Source: Mycobacterium sp. (GTDB lineage: Bacteria > Actinomycetota > Actinomycetes > Mycobacteriales > Mycobacteriaceae). Taken from it: 64,000 bases of DNA. The notes beneath the pieces were generated by a model that was given only the letters and a program-made list of their open reading frames with translations, made no database searches and was not told the DNA's origin. Position 1 is the first letter of the stretch. Each line of letters opens with the position of its first letter. This document shows positions 50,101 through 58,258 of the stretch, piece after piece. The DNA lies in assembly GCA_018882965.1 (NCBI GenBank), contig VEQY01000014.1:1-64000 (forward strand). Reading direction: 5' to 3'. The position numbers and the translations under genes are program-made.

Positions 50101-53100
50101 CCGCGCTGGCGGGGGCGGCCGGCCAGCTGGCCACCGCCGCGTTGAACGGAACCCTGCCGACGGTGCTGCCGGTGGTGGTCGCGGCGCTGGGCGCCAACTC
50201 CGCCATCGACGCCGCGATCAACGTCGTCGTCAGTGGCGCGGTCACACAGCTATTGGGCAACACGGCGGTGTTGTCGGCCGTCGACGCGGCGGTCTCGTCG
50301 CTGGTCGTCGGACTCCTCGCCAACCCGGCTGTCCAGACAGCCATCGGCGCGCAGGTGGCGGCGGAGGTGGCCAAACAGTTCGGCCAGGCGGTGGGTGCTC
50401 AGGTCGCGGCAACAGTGGTGGCGCTGCTGGGCAATCCGATCGTCGACGCCGCGCTGGAGGGCGTGGTCGACACGCTGTTCTCCGACCTCTTCGGTTACCC
50501 GGGTGTCGTCGGCGCGTTCGCGAGTGCGGCCGGCCAGCTGGCCGCCGCCGTCGCGGCGGGTGACCTGAAGACCGTCCAGCCCAAGGTGATTCAACAGCTA
50601 CTGAACAATCCCGCCCTCCAGGCCGGGGTGAGCTTTGCCGTCGGCGGTGCGGTGACCACGCTGCTGACCGACACCGCGCTGCTGCCGGTGGTGGACGCAC
50701 AACTGGCGTCGTTGATCAGCGAGCTGCTCACCGACACCGCGGTCCAGGCCGAGGTGTCCACGCTGGTGGCCACCACGGTGTCCAATCTGTTCAACGGCGG
50801 AGAGCTGGGCCAGCAGTTGGGTGCGCAGGCCGCCGCGGCGGTGGTGGCCCTGATGACGAATCCCGCGGTCAGCGCCGCACTGCCCGGTCTGCTCGACACC
50901 TTCTTCCGGGACTTCCTCGGCGCCCCGGGAGTGGTCAGCGCGTTCGCCGGTGTGGCCAGCCAGCTGGCGCTGTCGGTGCTCGCCGGTGTTCCCGTCAACA
51001 CCGCCCTCACGAATGCGGTGAAGTCGTTGCAGCAGAACACCGCTGTCCTCAACGGGCTGGGCACGGTGGTCGGCGATGCGGTCGTGGCCTTGCTGGACAC
51101 CCCCGAACTGTGGGCGGCGGTGGATGCGCAGCTGACCACGCTGGTCACCGATGTGCTCGCCGACGCCACTGTCCAGGACAAGGTCGCCGCCGGCGTGGCC
51201 GCGGAGGTGGTCAAGGTCCTCGGCGATGGCGTCCTCGGCACGACGGTGGGTGCTCAGGTCGGGGCCGCGGTGGTGGCCCTGATGGCCAATCCAGTCGTCA
51301 GCGCGGCGCTGGCGGGGGTGGTGGACACCGTCTTCGTCGACTTCTTCGGCACCCCCGGAGTGGCCTCCGCGTTCGGGACTGCCGCCGGCGATCTGGCCGT
51401 CGCGGCGCTGGTGGGCGACCTGCCGGAGGCGCGGCCGTTCGTCATCGCCCAGCTCCGGGCCAACCCCGCCGTGGATGCCGGGGTGCAATTTGCGGTAGGC
51501 GGCGCGGTGACCACGCTGCTGACCGACACCGTGCTGTGGTCGACGGTGGATGCCCAGTTGTCCGCGCTGGTCCTCGAGATCCTCGGGGACAGCGTGGTGC
51601 AGCAGGCGGCGGGCGACGAGGTCGCAGCGGCGGTGTCGCGGCAACTCGGCGGCGGCGACCTCGGCGACACCGTGGGAGCGCAGGTCGGGGAGACGGTGGC
51701 CGCACTGGTGGGCAATCCCGTGGTCGGCGCCGCACTGGTCGAGGTGGTCGACACGCTGACCGTCGACTTCTTCCGGGCGCCCGGGGTGGTGAGCGCGTTC
51801 GCGGACGCGGCCGGCGACGTGGCGCTGGCGGCGGTGGTCGGTGATGACATCCAGACCGCGGTGAAGGCGGCGCAGGCCTCGTTGCGGGCCAACCCCGCCG
51901 TCCAGGACGGGGCGAGCCTGGCCGTCGGGGACGCGGTGACGGTACTGCTGACCGACACCGCGCTGCTGCCGGTGCTCGATGCGGCCGCGGCGTCGCTGAT
52001 CACCGAGGTGCTCAACGACAGCCCGGTCCAGCTGGCCGTGGACGATGTGGTGAGCGCGCAGGTGTCCGCGCTGCTCCAGGGTGGCACCCTGGGCAACACG
52101 GTCGGCGCCCAGGTCGGGGCGGCGGTGGTGGACCTGATGACGACCTCAGCGGTCGAACAGATCCTGCCGGCGCTGTTCGACACCCTGATCAGTGACTTCT
52201 TCAGCGGCCCCGGTGTGGTCAGCACGATCGCGGACACGGCCAGCCAGCTGACGCTGGCGGTGATCACCGGCGTGCCGGTCAAGACCGCGGTCGAGGACGC
52301 GCAGAAGGCGTTGCGGGCCAGTACCGCCATCGAGGACTCCGCGGGCGCTGCTGTCGGTGCCGGATTGACCCAGGTGCTCGACGACACCGCCCTGTGGGCG
52401 GCGGTCGACCTGGAGGTGTCGACGGTGATCGACGAGGTGCTCACCGACAGCGTGGTCCAGCAGGCCGTGAATGAGCGGGTCACCTCGGTGGTGGCCCAGC
52501 AGCTCGGCGGTGAGCTGGGTCAGATCGTGGGCGCTCAGGTCGGGGCGGCGGTGGTGGCCCTGATGGGTAACTCTGTTGTCCAGGGGGCGCTCAACGACTT
52601 GGTCGACACCGTCTTCAGTGACTTCTTCGGCACCTTCGGCGTGGTGACCGTGTTCGCCAGTGCGGCAAGTGAACTGACCGCCGCGGCGGTCAAGGGTGAC
52701 CTGCCGGCGGTGCGGCCGTTCGTGATCGCTGAACTACGGGACAACCCCAACATCGACGCCGGTGTACAGCTGGCCGTCGGCGGCGCGGTGACCACCCTGC
52801 TGAAAAACACCGCACTGTGGTCGGTGGTGGATCAACAGGTGGCGTCACTGATCACCGAGGTGCTCGCCGACAGCGCCGTACAGCAGGCGGTGGACGAACG
52901 CGTCGCCGCGGAGATCTCCCGGCAACTCGGCGGCGAGTTGGGCGCGATCGTGGGCGCGCAGGCCGGTGCGGCGGTAGCGGGCCTGCTCGGCAATCCGGCG
53001 ATCAGCGGGGCGCTCGTGGAGTTGGTGGACACGGTAACCCAGGATTTCTTCGGCTTCCCGGGTGTGGTCACCGCGTTCGCGGACGCGGCCAGCGAGGTGG

Positions 53101-55634
53101 CGCTGGCGGTCGTGATCGGCGACAACGTGCAGGCCGCGCAGAAGGCGGCGCTGGCCGCGCTGCGGGTCAGCCCCGCCGTGGACGGCGGCGCGGAACTGGC
53201 CGTCGGCGCGGCGGTGAACCAGTTGTTGACCGACACCGCGGCGTTGTCGGCGGTGCAGAACACCCTGACGTCCTTGGTCACCGGGCTGCTCGGCGACACG
53301 GCGTTCGAAGACGCACTCGATCAGCGGATCGCCACCGACGTCGCCAACCAACTCGGCGGTGAGCTCGGGCAGACGGTGGGGCCCCAGGTCGCGGCGGCGG
53401 TGACGACGCTGCTGGCCAGCCCCGAGCTCATCGGCGCGGCGGCCGCGTTGATCCAGACGGTGTTCACCGATTTCATCGGCGCCCCGGCCGTGGTCAGCGC
53501 GTTGACGAACGCGGCCAGTGACCTGGCGGTATTGCTGGTGACCGGGGAGGAGAACATCCCGGCCGCGATCGCGTCGGTGGTCGCGACCCTGCGCATCGAC
53601 CCCGGTCTGGACGCGGCGGTGAACACGACCGTCACCGATGCGACCGCGCAGCTGTTGGGCAACCTGGCGCTGGTCAATGTCGTGGTGGAGACCCTCGGGA
53701 CGCTGGTCACCGAACTCGTCGATGACGTCGTGGTGGAGCAGGCCGTCGGGACCGCAGCAGGCACCCTGGTCGCCGGATTCCTGAGCGGTTCCCCGCTCGC
53801 CCCGATCGCCGGGCCGGTGGGCCAGGCGACCGGTGCGGCGGTGCAGCAACTGCTGGCGACCGCGGGGGCCGGACCGGTCGCCGGTGCGGTGATCGAGTCG
53901 CTGCTGCTGGTGTTCCTCAGCCAGCCCGGTGTGGACGACGTGCTGGCCGAAGCGGCCGGCCTGCTGGGCGCCGCGGCGGTGGCGGGCGATCCTCCCGAGG
54001 TATCGCAGGCGATCCTGACGGCGTTGCTCGGCAGCCCCCCGATCCAGGCTGCGGTCACCGCGAGTGTCTCCGACGTGGCCGACGAGTTGCTGTCCAACAC
54101 CGCGGTGGTGGCGGCGCTCGGCGCGGCCGTCGCGACGTTCGTCACCGATGTGGTCGCCAACCCCGACGTGGATCAGTTCGCGGGGGCCGCGGTCGCAGGC
54201 TTGGTGACCGGTTTCCTGAATCCGTCCCCGATCGCGGGGCCGGTGGGCCAGGCGCTCGGCGCGGCGGTGCAGCAACTGTTGGCCACTCCGGGGCTCGCGA
54301 TTGGTCTGGGCACGGTGCTCGGTTCGGTGTTGCCCGACTTCTTCGGTGCGGCCGGAGTGCCGGCGATCGTCGCCGACGTCGCCGGGCGGGTGGCGGCCGT
54401 GCTGGTGTCCGGCGAGGAATCGCCGGCCGCCGTCGTCCAGCAGGCGCTGGCGGACCTCGGTGCCGACCCCACGATCCAGGCCGCGCTGCGGACCACCCTC
54501 TCCGACGTGCTCACCCTGGCCGGCACCACGCTGCTGAGCGACCTGATCATCCAGCAGTCGATAGGAACGATCGTCACGACGCTGATCATCGACCTGGCCT
54601 CCGACCCGTCGGTGCAGACCGCCGTCGAGGATCAGCTCGGCCCCACCCTGGGGCCGGTGCTGGCCGGCCTGCTGACCGACACGACGGTGGTCGACGGGAC
54701 GGCGTCCCTGCTGGGTGCGGCGGTCGCCGAGTTCCTGGCCTATCCCGGGTTCAACACCGCGCTGACGGATTCCCTCGATCAACTCGCCAACGCGGTGCTG
54801 GACGGGACACCCGGGAACGAGGCGTTGCAGAGCGCCCTGCGGTCCCTTCAGTCCAGTCCGGCGTTCGTCGGTGCGGCGAACGCGATCGTTCCCCCCACCG
54901 TAAACGCCGTCCTGGCCTACCCGCAGGTGCGTCAGGCGGTCGGTGTGGCGGCCCAGCAGGAGGCGATCGCCGCGCTGCAGCGGGCCGGTATCAGCAACCG
55001 CTTCCTCGACGGGGTCGCCGGGCAGCTGGCCATGGGCACGGCGGAGGCGTTCTTGGACAAGACGGCGGGCATCACCCTCATCGACACCATCGCGGTGCGC
55101 ATCGTGGAGGGGATGCCGCTCAACGAGGTGACCACGTTCGCGACCGAGGAGATCGTTCGTTCGCTGTCGCTTCAACTCGCGCTCGGCTTCTCCATCGGGC
55201 AGGGGATCGGTTCGCTCTTCGGCGACAACATCGTCGGCGATCTGATCGGCTTGGTGGCCGCCTTCCCCGCCACCCTGGCGGTGAGCGTGACCGCCGGGAT
55301 CGTCGGCATCTACCAGTGGCTGTTCGGGGCGCCGAGCGTCGGCGTGGACCGGAACGCGCTCGCCGCTCAGGCCCTCGCGGGCGACAGCCGCTTCTTCCAG
55401 CCGCTGCCCGGTGCCGCCGATTTGTACGTGATGGACGCTCTCGTCGCGGCGCAACCCGAAGGCGATCAGCCGCGCACGGTTGACATCACGATGGCGGTCG
55501 GCTCTGAGGTGACCGGGTCTGCGGGCGCGCCATTGGTCGTCGGGTTCCGATTCCGGGTCGGCCGACTCCTTGCGACTCCCGAATCCGTGGCCTACTCCTT
55601 TGCCGGGGCGCCAAGGATCGAGCTGGTGTCCTAG
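47178..55634 (+). CDS. Giant exported mosaic protein: three IPT/TIG domains plus a 142-residue helical repeat array
   Basis: A 2,818-residue protein not matched to any named family I know. Residues 1-56 are an actinobacterial long signal region (basic n-region, hydrophobic 'VGALAVALGVGTAIMGWAAV'). Residues 60-260 are disordered, Ala/Pro/Gly-rich. Three IPT/TIG immunoglobulin-like domains follow (about 264-360, 363-449, 454-540; each 'SI..LDP.SGLVGS.VVI.G' to 'ITATVPD...GPIQV'). A linker carrying the last two Cys pairs (552/560, 591/596) leads into a long Ala/Val/Leu-rich helical repeat array (about 938-2600) and a unique C-terminal part (2600-2818) with one long hydrophobic stretch (about 2689-2716). 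All ten cysteines lie in 302-596. GGAGGG precedes the ATG. A cell-surface adhesin or wall filament is plausible, but unproven. Confidence 0.88.
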   Translation: MGESSGKHSLDNRSQSRALPAPARSRPSHYIGRVGALAVALGVGTAIMGWAAVAPADTGTDTAAGSAEQESTNAGGQGTAADKGQARRAARDASRSAAPAPAAEIPAGATDSRAASPARRPGGLRPTSTQPRDTGSPLPAGAPQRPSPVIDAGDPPVSAALAGIVAADDGGAGVVAAGPDVVAAAVAAEAPAMTAGAQSASAADGSALTVLGEGGGDAPLLAPLAWATLAAARREDLAGAAPAAAVGTGQAAQSTDGLGATTASITGLNPSSGLVGATFQILGNNFPAKGTQKGQIKSIQFCGDDCAITIGNVSTEAFTVDSSSQITVTIPADAKSGKIRLVVAGGTFPDYVLSPVKFTLIKPSITKLDPNSGLVGSTVVITGSDLNGATAVSFCGASAKCATGVPATFTVNSASQITATVPDGAVSGPIQVTITPTALATSTTNYTVVSANAPSISSIDPGVGNIGSEVVIAGDRFTDATSVKFCGSAKDCSPGAPAEFSVNDAGTQITATVPDAATAGPIQVVTPDGSALSPTDYSIVLDPLPVVSKTTCVDGGGGYCDIVLSKRTLVINALSSAFAESFPSSGPAGKCTDQGCPIPFGQTTPSVANIVGIYGFNLVYSLSGKNTPAPVIGQALVNLVTQPALLSFISQTVAGNQALAAVPPAVSTTIGNAVATFVQNSFGNLTVATAFVPFLRALNLPTSANTVADINFFIELNDQPKKALLGRFNSDKQIEGQAALQNDFFGNTGVQTILGQAFADSVNVIVGSPAVTGYLGQVAASALLGQQVDATNPLAVTIGGAIGNLFGSIGGTIATAAGNALANLLAQPALGGQPAVATTLANDLVNQVVTALGGRAPFAIQDGLLPALAPAAGVAVNGFVNSLLSQSTVPPALGTFVTQVTAGVLGDAEFQAEIGQQVSAIVTQALGPGPLAALLAPQVGAAVQGLLANPAVAGPLSVALGAAVPAFLNQQGVVTALAGAAGQLATAALNGTLPTVLPVVVAALGANSAIDAAINVVVSGAVTQLLGNTAVLSAVDAAVSSLVVGLLANPAVQTAIGAQVAAEVAKQFGQAVGAQVAATVVALLGNPIVDAALEGVVDTLFSDLFGYPGVVGAFASAAGQLAAAVAAGDLKTVQPKVIQQLLNNPALQAGVSFAVGGAVTTLLTDTALLPVVDAQLASLISELLTDTAVQAEVSTLVATTVSNLFNGGELGQQLGAQAAAAVVALMTNPAVSAALPGLLDTFFRDFLGAPGVVSAFAGVASQLALSVLAGVPVNTALTNAVKSLQQNTAVLNGLGTVVGDAVVALLDTPELWAAVDAQLTTLVTDVLADATVQDKVAAGVAAEVVKVLGDGVLGTTVGAQVGAAVVALMANPVVSAALAGVVDTVFVDFFGTPGVASAFGTAAGDLAVAALVGDLPEARPFVIAQLRANPAVDAGVQFAVGGAVTTLLTDTVLWSTVDAQLSALVLEILGDSVVQQAAGDEVAAAVSRQLGGGDLGDTVGAQVGETVAALVGNPVVGAALVEVVDTLTVDFFRAPGVVSAFADAAGDVALAAVVGDDIQTAVKAAQASLRANPAVQDGASLAVGDAVTVLLTDTALLPVLDAAAASLITEVLNDSPVQLAVDDVVSAQVSALLQGGTLGNTVGAQVGAAVVDLMTTSAVEQILPALFDTLISDFFSGPGVVSTIADTASQLTLAVITGVPVKTAVEDAQKALRASTAIEDSAGAAVGAGLTQVLDDTALWAAVDLEVSTVIDEVLTDSVVQQAVNERVTSVVAQQLGGELGQIVGAQVGAAVVALMGNSVVQGALNDLVDTVFSDFFGTFGVVTVFASAASELTAAAVKGDLPAVRPFVIAELRDNPNIDAGVQLAVGGAVTTLLKNTALWSVVDQQVASLITEVLADSAVQQAVDERVAAEISRQLGGELGAIVGAQAGAAVAGLLGNPAISGALVELVDTVTQDFFGFPGVVTAFADAASEVALAVVIGDNVQAAQKAALAALRVSPAVDGGAELAVGAAVNQLLTDTAALSAVQNTLTSLVTGLLGDTAFEDALDQRIATDVANQLGGELGQTVGPQVAAAVTTLLASPELIGAAAALIQTVFTDFIGAPAVVSALTNAASDLAVLLVTGEENIPAAIASVVATLRIDPGLDAAVNTTVTDATAQLLGNLALVNVVVETLGTLVTELVDDVVVEQAVGTAAGTLVAGFLSGSPLAPIAGPVGQATGAAVQQLLATAGAGPVAGAVIESLLLVFLSQPGVDDVLAEAAGLLGAAAVAGDPPEVSQAILTALLGSPPIQAAVTASVSDVADELLSNTAVVAALGAAVATFVTDVVANPDVDQFAGAAVAGLVTGFLNPSPIAGPVGQALGAAVQQLLATPGLAIGLGTVLGSVLPDFFGAAGVPAIVADVAGRVAAVLVSGEESPAAVVQQALADLGADPTIQAALRTTLSDVLTLAGTTLLSDLIIQQSIGTIVTTLIIDLASDPSVQTAVEDQLGPTLGPVLAGLLTDTTVVDGTASLLGAAVAEFLAYPGFNTALTDSLDQLANAVLDGTPGNEALQSALRSLQSSPAFVGAANAIVPPTVNAVLAYPQVRQAVGVAAQQEAIAALQRAGISNRFLDGVAGQLAMGTAEAFLDKTAGITLIDTIAVRIVEGMPLNEVTTFATEEIVRSLSLQLALGFSIGQGIGSLFGDNIVGDLIGLVAAFPATLAVSVTAGIVGIYQWLFGAPSVGVDRNALAAQALAGDSRFFQPLPGAADLYVMDALVAAQPEGDQPRTVDITMAVGSEVTGSAGAPLVVGFRFRVGRLLATPESVAYSFAGAPRIELVS
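50397..54641 (+). repeat. Ten 142-residue coding repeats (about 426 bp each)
   Basis: Units begin at 50397, 50823, 51252, 51678, 52107, 52533, 52956, 53382, 53823 and 54249 (residues 1074, 1216, 1359, 1501, 1644, 1786, 1927, 2069, 2216, 2358), 141-147 residues long, the last about 131. Core motifs are 'GAQVGAAVVALM.NP', 'DFFG.PGVVSAFA', 'AVGGAVTTLLTDTAL' and 'SLITEVL.DS.VQQAV'. Diverged copies precede (from about 49988) and follow (from 54642). Confidence 0.85.
50823..53381 (+). repeat. Higher-order duplication of a three-unit block
   Basis: Units 2-3-4 (50823-52106) and 5-6-7 (52107-53381) match one to one better than neighbours do. Units 2 and 5 share 'LP.L.DT' and 'GVPV.TA'; units 3 and 6 share 'VDTVF.DFFGT' and 'RPFVIA.LR.NP..DAGVQ'; units 4 and 7 share 'DT.T.DFF' and 'AFADAA..VALA'. 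This indicates an ancestral tandem duplication of about 1.28 kb. Confidence 0.7.
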
Positions 55635-55720
55635 CGGACACTGGCTGACCAGCCCCCGGCAAAAGATTCGCGCTGAGCAGAAGACGCGTGCCGATTGCCC
55701 TGTGCCACTAGGTTGCGTGG

Positions 55721-57508
55721 ATGACACGTGTGTCCCGAACACGCCCGAGGTTAGCCGCCGGGCTGCTCGCCGCGCTGATCGGCCTGGGTCTACTGACAGC
55801 GCCGGCGGCCGGCGCCGACCAGTGTTCTGCGCCCGGAGAGCAGACCGCCAGCGCGCTGCCGACCAACTTCGCCGCGGCGGCGACCGGGCCCGGTGACGAC
55901 CGCTACACCACCGCCGGCGTCGAACCACTCGACGCAGTCGACCTGGGCGCGCTGCGGCTGATCACGCCCGGCACGCTGACGGTCGGCACGCTGTCGGACG
56001 CCCCGCCGAGCATCTGCATCAACTCCAAGGGCCAGTTCACCGGATTCGACAACGAGGTGCTGCGGGCCATCGCCGAAAAGCTGGGCCTGAAGATCAGCTT
56101 CGTCGGAACCGACTTCTCCGGACTTCTCGCACAGGTGGCCGGCCGCCGCTTCGACGTCGGTTCGTCGTCGATCACCACCACCGAGGCGCGCAGGCGCACC
56201 GTGGGCTTCACCAACGGCTACGACTTCGGCTACTTCTCGCTGGTGGTTCCGTCGGGTTCGCCGATCACCGGCTTCGATCAGCTCCGACCAGGCCAGCGCA
56301 TCGGAGTCGTGCAGGGCACCGTCCAGGAGTCCTACGTGGTCGACACCCTCAAGTTAGAGCCGGTGAAGTTTCCCGACTACAACACCGTCTACGCCACGCT
56401 GAAGACCCGTCAGATCGACGCCTGGGTAGCTCCCTCCCAGCAGGCTCAGGGCACGGTGCGTCCCGGGGACCCGGCGGTCATCGTGGAGAACACGTTCAGC
56501 TTGGACAACTTCGTCGCCTACGCGGTGGCCAAGGAGAACACCCCACTGATCGACGCGCTCAACTCCGCCCTGGACGCGGTGATCGCCGACGGGACGTGGT
56601 CGCGGCTGTACTCCGACTGGGTGCCCCGCGCGCTGCCCCCGGGCTGGAAGCCCGGCTCCAAAGCCGTGCCGGTGCCCACGCTGCCCGACTTCGCTGCGAT
56701 CGCCGCCGGCCGCCAGAAGCCCGAATCCACCGGAGTGCCGGTGGCCAGCAAGTCGGTGCTGACCCAGTTGCGCGAGTCGTTTCTCGACTGGGATCTCTAC
56801 AAGCAGGCGATTCCCGACCTCGTGCGCACCGGCCTGCCGAACACCCTGATCCTGACGATCAGCGCCAGCATCATCGGGCTGGCACTCGGGCTGGTCCTGG
56901 CGGTCGCCGGTATCTCCCGGTCGGCGTGGCTGCGGCTTCCCGCCCGGGTCTACACCGACATCTTCCGGGGCCTGCCCGAGGTCGTCATCATCTTGATCAT
57001 CGGTTTGGGCATCGGTCCCATCGTCGGCGGGATCACCGGCAACAACCCCTATCCGCTGGGTATCGCGGCTCTGGGTCTGATGGCCGCGGCCTACATCGGC
57101 GAGATCTTCCGTTCCGGCATCCAGAGCGTGGAAGCCGGCCAGATGGAGGCTTCGCGCGCGCTGGGCTTCAGCTACGCCTCCTCGATGCGTCTGGTGGTGG
57201 TGCCCCAGGGAGTGCGCCGCGTGTTGCCGGCCCTGGTGAACCAGTTCATCTCGCTACTGAAGGCGTCGTCACTGGTGTACTTCCTCGGCCTGGTGGCCAG
57301 TCAGCGGGAGTTGTTCCAGGTCGGCCGAGACCTCAACGCCCAGACCGGAAGCCTCTCGCCACTGGTCGCCGCCGGCTTGTTCTACCTGGCCCTGACCGTT
57401 CCGCTCACTCACCTGGTCAACCGCATCGACAACCGGCTGCGCCGCGGCAAGCCGCCCCCCGATGACGACACCGCGGTCCCCGTCAGCACCGGCCAGGAGA
57501 TGGCGTGA
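55721..57508 (+). CDS. Fused substrate-binding protein/permease of a polar amino acid ABC transporter (GlnP-like)
   Basis: A 595-residue fusion. A signal peptide (to about residue 32, 'APAAGADQ') is followed by a solute-binding domain (about 75-310: 'LTVGTLSDAPPSICINSKGQFTGFDNEVLRAIAEKLG', 'VGSSSITTTEARR'; shown as key motifs GTLSDAPP, FTGFDNEV, SSSITTTE). A permease domain (about 365-570) has five helices and the EAA-loop 'QMEASRALGFSYASSMRLVVVPQ'. The fusion is like lactococcal GlnP, placing receptor and channel in one chain. The ligand is probably glutamine, glutamate or another polar amino acid. The ATPase gene overlaps its stop (TGATG). Confidence 0.9.
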   Translation: MTRVSRTRPRLAAGLLAALIGLGLLTAPAAGADQCSAPGEQTASALPTNFAAAATGPGDDRYTTAGVEPLDAVDLGALRLITPGTLTVGTLSDAPPSICINSKGQFTGFDNEVLRAIAEKLGLKISFVGTDFSGLLAQVAGRRFDVGSSSITTTEARRRTVGFTNGYDFGYFSLVVPSGSPITGFDQLRPGQRIGVVQGTVQESYVVDTLKLEPVKFPDYNTVYATLKTRQIDAWVAPSQQAQGTVRPGDPAVIVENTFSLDNFVAYAVAKENTPLIDALNSALDAVIADGTWSRLYSDWVPRALPPGWKPGSKAVPVPTLPDFAAIAAGRQKPESTGVPVASKSVLTQLRESFLDWDLYKQAIPDLVRTGLPNTLILTISASIIGLALGLVLAVAGISRSAWLRLPARVYTDIFRGLPEVVIILIIGLGIGPIVGGITGNNPYPLGIAALGLMAAAYIGEIFRSGIQSVEAGQMEASRALGFSYASSMRLVVVPQGVRRVLPALVNQFISLLKASSLVYFLGLVASQRELFQVGRDLNAQTGSLSPLVAAGLFYLALTVPLTHLVNRIDNRLRRGKPPPDDDTAVPVSTGQEMA

Positions 57509-58254
57509 TGTCAGCGCACACCCGCCCGGACTCGGTGTCACTGGTGGCCACCGACATCCACCTCTCCTTCGGGACCAATGCGGTGTTGCGCGGTGCGGAG
57601 ATCGACGTGCCCGCCGGGACCACCGCGGCGATCATCGGGCCGTCGGGATCGGGGAAGTCCACTCTGCTGCGCAGCCTCAACCGGCTCTACGAGCCCGACC
57701 GGGGCGACATCCTGCTCGACGGTCGCTCTGTGCTGCAGGACAACCCCGATGAGTTGCGTCAGCGCATCGGGATGGTCTTCCAGCACTTCAACCTCTTCCC
57801 GCACAAGAGCGTGGTGGACAACGTCACCCTCGGGCCGCGCAAGCTCAAGGGGATGTCCGCCGAGGAAGCCCGCGAGCTTGCGCTCGACCAGCTCGACCGG
57901 GTGGGCCTGCGGCACAAGGCCGATGTGCGCCCCAGCACGCTGTCGGGCGGCCAGCAACAGCGGGTCGCCATCGCCCGGGCGCTGGCGATGCAGCCGCAGG
58001 TGATGTTCTTCGACGAGGCCACCTCGGCGCTCGATCCCGAACTGGTCAAGGGAATCCTGGCGCTGATCGCCGATCTGGGAGCAGACGGGATGACCATGGT
58101 CGCAGTCACCCACGAGATGGGGTTCGCCCGGTCCACCGCTGACTCCGTGGTGTTCATGGATCACGGCGTGGTGATCGAATCGGGACCACCCGAACAGGTC
58201 TTCACCGCCGCGAAGACCGAACGCCTGCAGCGATTCCTCTCCCAGGTGCTCTGA
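57508..58254 (+). CDS. Polar amino acid ABC transporter ATPase (GlnQ-like)
   Basis: A 248-residue ABC ATPase with Walker A 'GPSGSGKST', Q-loop 'MVFQHFNLFPH', signature 'LSGGQQQRVAIARAL', Walker B 'VMFFDEATSALD' and H-loop 'AVTHEMGFAR', the exact pattern of GlnQ/HisP ATPases. ATG 57508 overlaps the permease stop by one base; a GTG three bases earlier is also in frame. It ends four bases before the convergent flavin enzyme gene. Confidence 0.94.
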   Translation: MSAHTRPDSVSLVATDIHLSFGTNAVLRGAEIDVPAGTTAAIIGPSGSGKSTLLRSLNRLYEPDRGDILLDGRSVLQDNPDELRQRIGMVFQHFNLFPHKSVVDNVTLGPRKLKGMSAEEARELALDQLDRVGLRHKADVRPSTLSGGQQQRVAIARALAMQPQVMFFDEATSALDPELVKGILALIADLGADGMTMVAVTHEMGFARSTADSVVFMDHGVVIESGPPEQVFTAAKTERLQRFLSQVL

Positions 58255-58258
58255 GCGT

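Noticed and set aside
52845-55928. 1,027-codon minus-strand frame opposite the giant repeat gene
   Set aside because: It mirrors the repeats of the plus-strand gene and lacks any recognisable domain or signal.
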